Source of the DNA: Phycisphaerae bacterium
GTDB taxonomy: Bacteria > Planctomycetota > Phycisphaerae > UBA1845
Assembly: GCA_029260115.1 (NCBI GenBank)
Contig: JAJDDW010000113.1
Span: 59,283-123,282 of the forward strand
Direction of reading: 5' to 3'
Length of the DNA: 64,000 nt
Shown: in pieces, positions 55,229 through 61,294 of the stretch
Position numbering within the stretch: the stretch's first letter is position 1
How the letters are laid out: each line of letters begins with the position of its first letter
Notes under the pieces: model-generated
What the model was told of the DNA's origin: nothing
Databases searched by the model: none
Seen by the model: only the letters and a program-made list of their open reading frames with translations
Made by a program: the position numbers and the translations under genes

Positions 55229-55837
55229 ATGCAGCGCCCTCAACATAGAAAAACCGCACCCGGTGTCAAAGATGGCCAAGTACAAAAAAAGAACCGCCAT
55301 GCATTGACCTCTCACCAGCGATGCGTGCTAGATCGAAAATCACCAGGCAAAGGCTATCGTCACGTTTTGACTAAGCGAGACATCCGAGATTTCTTAAGCA
55401 TCTTGCCGCAATGGAGCGAAGTATCAGAGCTGATTGAATCGATCATATTAAGCCCCGGCGAAGGCGCGGACTTCGACGGCATGTACGAACATTTCGATCA
55501 TGAGCAAACCGGAGTCATCGTACTCCCGGCCTGGGAAAAAGACTTGTGGATAAAACTAAACGATGATTACTTCGAAGAGCATCGCCATATATTCGATCGA
55601 ATCAGCCTTGCTTACGAGCAAGTAAAAGATGGCTGGGAATGCCGCTTTACAGAAGCCAAAGCCAAGGCCTACATGCTACTTCACATTTTCATGCACGAGT
55701 TGGGGCATCATGTAGACAGACTGCGACACAAAAACCGCAACCAAACCAATGGCCAAGAGCCCTTCGCAGAAGACTATGCTAACGATTGGCTAGATAAACT
55801 TTGGCCACGATACGTCGAGGTGTTTGGCAGGCCGTAG
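55229..55837 (+). CDS. Protein with an HExxH (HELGH) motif, putative metallopeptidase
   Basis: The 202-residue protein has no recognised family. HIFMHELGHHVDRLRHKNRN carries a zincin HELGHH motif, followed by EPFAEDYANDWLDKLWPRYV, where Glu or Asp could be a third zinc ligand. The N-terminus is basic and probably cytoplasmic. A related arrangement is seen in the HELYH protein at 33880, though the sequences differ. No clear ribosome site precedes the ATG. Confidence 0.55.
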   Translation: MQRPQHRKTAPGVKDGQVQKKNRHALTSHQRCVLDRKSPGKGYRHVLTKRDIRDFLSILPQWSEVSELIESIILSPGEGADFDGMYEHFDHEQTGVIVLPAWEKDLWIKLNDDYFEEHRHIFDRISLAYEQVKDGWECRFTEAKAKAYMLLHIFMHELGHHVDRLRHKNRNQTNGQEPFAEDYANDWLDKLWPRYVEVFGRP

Positions 55838-55867
55838 TTTGCCGACTGTATTACGGTGTCGAGTTGT

Positions 55868-56431
55868 CTAGGCGTTATCGTAAGCCTCACGCAGCCAGCC
55901 GATCAGTTCCTTGTTCACTTCCTTCTTGTCAGCGATTCGTACTCGATGACTCACCATCGAATTAAAACTGCCTGAGGCTTCCAGTCGGTCGGTTGCTTTA
56001 TGCCCCTTCAAATTGATACCCACGTCTACGCGCGTTGCCGTAGAGGGCTGAATGATGGCGAATTGCTTGCTGCGCCGTAAACTCACGTATGCTTTTTTGG
56101 GAGAGATTTCCATGTCTTTGCCAAACTTATTCAATGCGACAATTATCGCATCATAAACCGGACGCAGGCCCGTCTTTGCCCCAGCGTACTGACTCGAAAT
56201 TAAATCAGTGCCAGATGCTGGTTTCTTACCGATCTCTAGTGTTTTACTCGCAACTAAATTAGCAAAGCCATGCGTCATGCCATGTTCGCTCTTGAGATAT
56301 TTCGTGATTTCGCCATGCTTAGCCAACTTGCTTGCCTTGGATATTTTCAACCACTGGGCAAGCGTTTTTCCTGTTTTCTCAGCTAGATTGTTGATCATAG
56401 CCGCAGCCATTTCTTCCGGTGATTTTGCCAT
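55868..56431 (-). CDS. DUF4287/DUF5655 protein
   Basis: The 187-residue protein has an N-terminal DUF4287-like domain (MINNLAEKTGKTLAQWLKIS, LKSEHGMTHGFANLVASKTL) and a C-terminal DUF5655-like domain (ISPKKAYVSLRRSKQFAIIQ, RVDVGINLKGHKATDRLEAS). This pairing is common in single-gene hypothetical proteins across bacteria; function unknown. An AGGAG site precedes the ATG. Confidence 0.85.
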   Translation of the reverse strand: MAKSPEEMAAAMINNLAEKTGKTLAQWLKISKASKLAKHGEITKYLKSEHGMTHGFANLVASKTLEIGKKPASGTDLISSQYAGAKTGLRPVYDAIIVALNKFGKDMEISPKKAYVSLRRSKQFAIIQPSTATRVDVGINLKGHKATDRLEASGSFNSMVSHRVRIADKKEVNKELIGWLREAYDNA

Positions 56432-56494
56432 AGGGTTTTCTCCTAATTACAATTCATCAAATATATTTAAGCACAAAATGTTTGTATCGAATTT

Positions 56495-58282
56495 TTAGAA
56501 GCTTGGCAACGCGCACGGCACTTGCACCGTTTGCCCCACGCCGGGCACCTCGAATGGTACATACATTCCCCCGCGCCATACCACCCATTGATAAGACTCC
56601 GCATCCAGCGGCTCCGCGAATCGAAACGTAGCCACGGCAGGCCGACCGTCCTCAGTCAACTCCGAAATTTCTACCTCTACCCCATCTAGATTCACTAACG
56701 CGCCCAGCAAGAAGGGCGCATGCGTTCCCCGAAACAAACGATCAAACGGAGCCGTCAAGTATCCACCCTTAGGTCGAACACGCAACGTCCGACGATTTGT
56801 CCGAGTTAATGTCAGATCAGCGGCACTTGGCCCTAGCAATCGAACACGCTGTGGCACCGGCTTTCCCGCCAGCGCACGCTCCACAGACAAACACCCAATC
56901 GGCAGTACCAGCGGCGTATTTACCACGACAAGTTCTTGCTGGTCGACCTGCGATTCGTCTGGAATTGACACCTGTATCGCCGCCATCATCGCCTTCGGCC
57001 CCACCGCATTAGCAGAACGCCACGCCAATGCCGCCGGTGCGAGGGCTACATGCACGAACAAAAGCCCGCCGCATACCACCACCAATGCTTTACGTTTGAA
57101 TCCAAATAAATAAGGTCTATGTTTCCCAGCCCAGGCTGCAAATTCCGCGATAAGTCCCATTCCGCCGATACCTACAAACACCAACATACGATCATTCGCG
57201 ACAGCCGAGCAAATAGGAATCAGTGCCATAAACATGCCTACCAGCCAAAATCGCGCCGTTGCTCGTTGGCGGATTACACCTATCATCACCGAAAAAATGA
57301 CAACGCTCAGTACTACCGCGACTCCCCAGAAAATCGCCAATCCTCTTACGTCCAGCATAATGCTCACGTCAGAACCACCCAGCCAGTGTCCAAATAGTAG
57401 AATAGGGCCGCGCGTTAGTACCGCCTCTAAAAATCCCCAAGGCTCTCGAATCGGATCGACGTAAAACCCAGTACCAGTTGATATGCCATATCCCAACAAC
57501 TGCCATGCTATGCGCCAAGCAACCAGCACGACCACGTATGGCCAAAGCTTCGCTAACCCGCGCCGCCATCCAGCGCCATCCAAGATAAGTGCGTATGCAA
57601 TATAATATGCTAGCGCACCGACGCCAGCTTCCGCTGACAACAGAGCGACACCAAACAGAACAGGGGCCAGTATCGCACCAATTCGCCACCCACTACCTCG
57701 CCACTTTATATGGCAAACCACCGACATCGTTCCAAAGAATGTAGCCAGAAGTGAATTACGGTTCGCCAAAAATCCTACCGGCATGCCATGTGCATCGTCT
57801 ACGGCGTATAGCAACATCGCCAGTCCCGCCACCCAGGTCATACCTAGCACGGAGCGATATAGCATCCCCACAGCAAAAACCATTGCGCCATACCAAAGCA
57901 CACTGTGAACATGCATCAACACCGGCCATTCAGGCCAATGACGATAATCCACCCAGTGCGTCAGCGAGGTGACAGGACGCCAAAACGCAGCTTTCAAACC
58001 AACATTGGTCCACCAGGGCAAAACACCCTCATTCTTCAGCGTCTGCATACGTTCTTCATCACCGTCGCAGAACGCGAACAAATCAAACGCATCTTTTGGC
58101 GCAATCAATTTTGACTTCGCTAAGCCAGGGACATCCACAAAAGTTGCGTAGTGCCAGTAATCGTCAAGAACAAGACCGACATTAAGAGATGGCAAAGTGC
58201 ACACCATGCCCAGCGCCACAGAAACGCCGAGCCACCATCGTCGGGTCATCCATCCGCGAACTATGCCCCATATTCGTGTCAC
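56495..58282 (-). CDS. Large membrane protein, GT-C glycosyltransferase-like
   Basis: The 595-residue protein has about ten membrane helices in residues 10-420 and a periplasmic C-terminal domain. LNVGLVLDDYWHYATFVDVP has a membrane-proximal Asp-Asp pair as in GT-C glycosyltransferases, and LANRNSLLATFFGTMSVVCH is similarly placed to the family's second loop. A substrate cannot be named. The start is GTG at 58282 with GGAG 8 bases upstream. The gene stands alone, so any glycan pathway is unknown. Confidence 0.7.
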   Translation of the reverse strand: MTRIWGIVRGWMTRRWWLGVSVALGMVCTLPSLNVGLVLDDYWHYATFVDVPGLAKSKLIAPKDAFDLFAFCDGDEERMQTLKNEGVLPWWTNVGLKAAFWRPVTSLTHWVDYRHWPEWPVLMHVHSVLWYGAMVFAVGMLYRSVLGMTWVAGLAMLLYAVDDAHGMPVGFLANRNSLLATFFGTMSVVCHIKWRGSGWRIGAILAPVLFGVALLSAEAGVGALAYYIAYALILDGAGWRRGLAKLWPYVVVLVAWRIAWQLLGYGISTGTGFYVDPIREPWGFLEAVLTRGPILLFGHWLGGSDVSIMLDVRGLAIFWGVAVVLSVVIFSVMIGVIRQRATARFWLVGMFMALIPICSAVANDRMLVFVGIGGMGLIAEFAAWAGKHRPYLFGFKRKALVVVCGGLLFVHVALAPAALAWRSANAVGPKAMMAAIQVSIPDESQVDQQELVVVNTPLVLPIGCLSVERALAGKPVPQRVRLLGPSAADLTLTRTNRRTLRVRPKGGYLTAPFDRLFRGTHAPFLLGALVNLDGVEVEISELTEDGRPAVATFRFAEPLDAESYQWVVWRGGMYVPFEVPGVGQTVQVPCALPSF

Positions 58283-58382
58283 GAAGTTACTCCGGTATGC
58301 ATCATGCAGCTTTGTAGATTAGCAGGGCAGAGCAACCTAATGGCCGACTTCTGTTTGTGCGAAATCTAAAATATATCTACCC

Positions 58383-59057
58383 TCAATACTTAATATCACT
58401 CCGCCCAACCGTCTCACCAATATGCCCTACGAGTTTTCCCATTGTGTAAAACTCCCCACTTCCCGGCGTCATGCCAAAATAATTTGCCGCAGAAACCTTA
58501 AGCCGTCCTGCTTCATCGCAGATGCCTTCCACAACCGTCGTCGCTACAACATCAGCGATAAACAGCGTTCGCGAAGGCGGCAGCTCCACGGCCTTGATTA
58601 CCTTGCACTCCAGATGAATCGGACACTCCTCCACTGTCGGCGCATTAACCATCATAGCTTTACCGCGCGTTAGTCCGGATAGCTTATATTTATCACCCAC
58701 TTTGTGCGTGTTCATATCGACATGATCAAACGGCACAATAATCTCAGCCACCGGCACGTTCAATACAAATTGCCCATGCTCGGTAATGCCGCCATGTGCG
58801 ACGTGCGTATGGTCCACACTCACGCCAACCTGAGGCGGCGAGCCATTCACCACAAAAGTCCACACCACCGAAACCTCATCAGGCTGACCATCTTTACCTT
58901 TCACGCTCAAAAGTATAGCCGGAACCGGAGGCAACATAGGCCCAGGCTCTTTAAGCGCGCTGCGCTTTCGCGAACCCAGAGGCCCAGCCAGCGCCAACCC
59001 ACTAGCCGACCCGGCTAGAAATACCCGCCGCGATACAACCCGCTGCTCATCTTGCAT
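58383..59057 (-). CDS. Tat-exported flavin reductase-like protein
   Basis: The 224-residue protein has a Tat signal (VVSRRVFLAGSASGLALAGP), so it is probably exported folded with its flavin. The rest resembles the flavoredoxin/flavin reductase family: PAILLSVKGKDGQPDEVSVV, GSPPQVGVSVDHTHVAHGGI and EHGQFVLNVPVAEII, then CPIHLECKVIKAVELPPSRT and LFIADVVATTVVE. It binds FMN and may pass electrons to an exported partner. Periplasmic localisation is unusual for this mostly cytoplasmic family. An AAGGTGTGG segment precedes the ATG. Confidence 0.82.
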   Translation of the reverse strand: MQDEQRVVSRRVFLAGSASGLALAGPLGSRKRSALKEPGPMLPPVPAILLSVKGKDGQPDEVSVVWTFVVNGSPPQVGVSVDHTHVAHGGITEHGQFVLNVPVAEIIVPFDHVDMNTHKVGDKYKLSGLTRGKAMMVNAPTVEECPIHLECKVIKAVELPPSRTLFIADVVATTVVEGICDEAGRLKVSAANYFGMTPGSGEFYTMGKLVGHIGETVGRSDIKY

Positions 59058-59212
59058 AGTTCCACACCTTTGCTTTTCAATACAAAATACCCATCCAGAT
59101 CATCCGCATGATAACATCTTATACACAAGCCACATTTCTCTGGCGATAATTGACGTACTAACAAGCACGGCTCGATTTAGTGGGTTGACATGTGAATCCA
59201 AACTGATAACAT

Positions 59213-59228
59213 ATAACCTTATGGTTAT
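59213..59228 (+). promoter_or_regulatory. ArsR-type operator over the start of the regulator gene
   Basis: ATAACC-TTAT-GGTTAT, a palindrome of the type bound by ArsR/SmtB regulators, overlapping the start of the gene. TTGACA at 59185-59190 and GATAAC or TATAAC downstream form a promoter of imperfect spacing, so the regulator could repress its own transcription. Confidence 0.65.
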
Positions 59229-59562
59229 GGATAGGGCAACAAAACTCGATCTTGTATTCGGAGCATTATCCGACCCAACCCGACGAGGCATTCTTGAGAC
59301 GCTCTCGGCTGGCGAGACTAACATCCGATCCCTAGCCACGCCCTACAAGATGTCCCAACCGGCTATTTCAAAGCATATTCGTGTGCTGGAGGATGCGGGA
59401 TTAATTCGACGAGAGAAACGTGGTCGGGAACATCGTATATCAGTCAATTCGCATACAGTTGAGCAGGCAAGAGATTGGATTTCACACTACACCAAAATTT
59501 GGAAACAGCAATTCGACGCCGTCGATGAATATCTGAAGAAGCGGGAGAAAAGAAATGTCTAG
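59227..59562 (+). CDS. ArsR family winged-helix regulator
   Basis: The 111-residue repressor has the family's helix-turn-helix: ALSDPTRRGILETLSAGETN, then YKMSQPAISKHIRVLEDAGL and IRREKRGREHRI wing. It lacks the metal-binding Cys pairs of ArsR/SmtB, as expected for the non-metal branch paired with AHSA1 proteins. The ATG at 59227 starts the conserved part; ATG at 59221 is possible, while 59185 lies inside the promoter. The next gene overlaps by 8 bases, so the two are translationally coupled. Confidence 0.9.
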   Translation: MDRATKLDLVFGALSDPTRRGILETLSAGETNIRSLATPYKMSQPAISKHIRVLEDAGLIRREKRGREHRISVNSHTVEQARDWISHYTKIWKQQFDAVDEYLKKREKRNV

Positions 59563-60004
59563 TGATGCTAAGTTTGAAAATGGTACTTTGACTATAACCC
59601 GAACCTACAACGCGCCTGCCATGGCCGTGTTTGAAGCGTGGGTAGAAACCAGTAAGGTTGAGCAATGGTGGGGTTGTGCCCAGACAACAGCCGTCAAATC
59701 AGAGATAGAGCCAAAAGTTGGCGGTAAATATTGCCACTTGATGACCATAGAGGGGGCCGGTGAATATCCAATGGTTTGCCGCATTACAGCCTATGATCCT
59801 CCCAAGCTATTGGCCTATGAAGATACGTCTGACGATCCTAATCCAATGCGCGTCACAGTAACATTTACTGAAGATGGCGATCAAACGCATGTCCAGTTAG
59901 TGCATGAAAATCTACCTACCGAACTTGGAGATATCGTAAAAGGTGGCTGGACAGCAGCCTTGAGCAAACTACACAGTTTTCTATCTCGTGAGATACGTGC
60001 CTAG
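59555..60004 (+). CDS. SRPBCC (AHSA1-like) domain protein
   Basis: The 149-residue protein has the START-like AHSA1 fold: NGTLTITRTYNAPAMAVFEA WVET and EQWWGC at the N-terminus, KVGGKYCHLM and RVTVTFTEDGDQTHVQLVHE toward the end. These proteins bind small hydrophobic ligands in a cavity. Its overlap with an ArsR regulator is a standard arrangement across bacteria; the ligand is unknown. A hairpin repeat (family D) follows the stop. Confidence 0.9.
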   Translation: MSSDAKFENGTLTITRTYNAPAMAVFEAWVETSKVEQWWGCAQTTAVKSEIEPKVGGKYCHLMTIEGAGEYPMVCRITAYDPPKLLAYEDTSDDPNPMRVTVTFTEDGDQTHVQLVHENLPTELGDIVKGGWTAALSKLHSFLSREIRA

Positions 60005-60025
60005 TTACTGTCATGGACTTGATTC

Positions 60026-60075
60026 GGGCTGGTGGCCCATGTCCTTCTTTTTGGACATGGGGGAGTCGATGATAG
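60026..60075 (+). repeat. Interspersed hairpin repeat, family D copy 1
   Basis: GGGCTGGTGG then CCCATGTCC-TTCTTTTT-GGACATGGG with a 9-pair stem (60036-60044 with 60053-60061) and GGAGTCGATGATAG. A second copy lies at 61140-61189, on the other side of the next gene. It may also end the ArsR-SRPBCC transcript. Confidence 0.8.
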
Positions 60076-60098
60076 AATTCACTTCGCAGATTAATGAT

Positions 60099-60126
60099 CG
60101 TCATACCCGCGAAGGCGGGTATCCAG
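60099..60126 (+). repeat. Palindromic repeat, family C copy 4
   Basis: CGTCATACCCGCGAAGGCGG followed by GTATCCAG; TACCCGC/GCGGGTA arms. It is joined directly to a family B-like sequence. Confidence 0.8.
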
Positions 60127-60132
60127 CCGGAA

Positions 60133-60172
60133 GGACACGGTGCTACTTCGCTTACTGACGGAAGGGTGAGCT
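60133..60172 (+). repeat. Degenerate interspersed repeat, family B copy 4
   Basis: GGACACGGTGCTACTTCGCT followed by TACTGACGGAAGGGTGAGCT, matching family B at most positions but with many changes. Confidence 0.5.
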
Positions 60173-60176
60173 TCGT

Positions 60177-61124
60177 TCACGATAGCGAGCCAAGTGGTCC
60201 CGTCATTCTACCCTTTCGTCTACTGAGTTCACTAGCATATCGAGCGCCGAGCATATCACGATTGGCGGTAACCCACTCGGTGAGGCTGGTCTCGCCTGTT
60301 GGCTTGGAGTTTGTGCAGAGAAGCCCGGCCATTAGTCCCTTTATTTCTTCGCGGGTGATGATGATATCATTTACAATTTTCCCTGCCGCCCATCCAATAA
60401 GATGCCCAATTGCAGGCGGGACGGATACTATTGGCTTCGACACCCCAATGATGCGTCCAATCTGCGTGACGAGTTCTCGATAAGTAAATGTCTCCGGCCC
60501 GATGGCATCAATGATGTGGCTTCCATTCTCTTCGCCTTGTGCCACGGCGAGCTTGGCCATGTCGTCGACAAACATGGGCTGCAATTGGTAAGAGCCATCT
60601 CCAAATACGCCGAAAAATGGGAATTTTCGCAGCAACCACGCGATATTGTTAACGAGTACATCTTCGGGACCAAACAGTACCGTCGGTCTTAAAATCGCGT
60701 ACGACATACCCGAACCTATCAGCGCTTTTTCTAGTATGGCCTTGCTGCGAAAATACTCCAGCGGTGATTCTTCTGAAGGGTTCGTAATGCTGAAATGGAC
60801 GACGCGCCGCACACCCGCTTCACGCGCCGCCCGAAACAATGCTAGCGTGTTCTGAACTGCATCCACTTGCTTGAAATTGGCGTGGTTGAATCTGACCCAA
60901 TAGGTATTATATAGGACGGTTGCGCCTCTCATGGCTGCAACCAATCGAACGTGATCGTCAAAAGAGAACGGTAGAGATTTTACTCGCGACCCGAAAGGAT
61001 TTTGCGATTCAGGTGCGTTTGTAATTGTGCGAACTTCCGCACCAGAGTCGAGAAGTCGTCGGGCGATGTATTTCCCCGAATACCCAAACGCACCCGTCAC
61101 AACTGACTTTTGATTGGTAACCAT
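60177..61124 (-). CDS. NAD(P)-binding Rossmann-fold protein (NDUFA9/epimerase-like)
   Basis: The 315-residue protein is an extended or atypical short-chain dehydrogenase of the NDUFA9/complex I 39 kDa-like branch: VVTGAFGYSGKYIARRLLDS (nucleotide-binding GxxGxxG), VLYNTYWVRFNHANFKQVDA, VRRVVHFSITNPSEESPLEY, FRSKAILEKALIGSGMSYAI and LRPTVLFGPEDVLVNNIAWL. The usual Tyr-x3-Lys dyad appears as Tyr-Phe-Arg-Ser-Lys (YFRSK). It may act on a hydrophobic substrate or a quinone-related reaction; unknown. The frame extends to 61214, but that part is translated repeat sequence; I start at MVTNQKSVVTG. It is flanked by family D and B repeats on both sides. Confidence 0.85.
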   Translation of the reverse strand: MVTNQKSVVTGAFGYSGKYIARRLLDSGAEVRTITNAPESQNPFGSRVKSLPFSFDDHVRLVAAMRGATVLYNTYWVRFNHANFKQVDAVQNTLALFRAAREAGVRRVVHFSITNPSEESPLEYFRSKAILEKALIGSGMSYAILRPTVLFGPEDVLVNNIAWLLRKFPFFGVFGDGSYQLQPMFVDDMAKLAVAQGEENGSHIIDAIGPETFTYRELVTQIGRIIGVSKPIVSVPPAIGHLIGWAAGKIVNDIIITREEIKGLMAGLLCTNSKPTGETSLTEWVTANRDMLGARYASELSRRKGRMTGPLGSLS

Positions 61125-61139
61125 TGGCTGATCTCCGAC

Positions 61140-61189
61140 GGCTGGTGGCCCATGCCCTTCTTGTTGGACATGGGGGGAGTTGATGAACA
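61140..61189 (+). repeat. Interspersed hairpin repeat, family D copy 2
   Basis: GGCTGGTGGCCCATGCCCTT then CTTGTTGGACATGGGGGGAG and TTGATGAAC. Same orientation as copy 1, with a few changes in the stem. Confidence 0.8.
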
Positions 61190-61218
61190 AATGTTCATTA
61201 ACGTCAATCTGCAATATC

Positions 61219-61277
61219 GTAGGGCACGGTCGCTGATTCGCCTACTGGCGGAAGGTTGACCTGCCTCAACTATTGCT
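61219..61277 (+). repeat. Interspersed repeat, family B copy 3
   Basis: TAGGGCACGGTCGCTGATTC then CGCCTACTGGCG and ending TTGACCTGCCTCAACTATTG. It matches copy 1 except for a few bases near the middle. Confidence 0.85.
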
Positions 61278-61294
61278 TCTCGCGGCGGCAGCAT

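Noticed and set aside
59185..59226. Upstream ATG of the ArsR gene
   Set aside because: It lies in the TTGACA promoter sequence, and the operator sits between it and the conserved start.
60177..61214. N-terminal extension of the NAD(P)-binding protein to 61214
   Set aside because: The extra 30 residues are translated family D repeat; the same peptide appears in another frame over the other copy.
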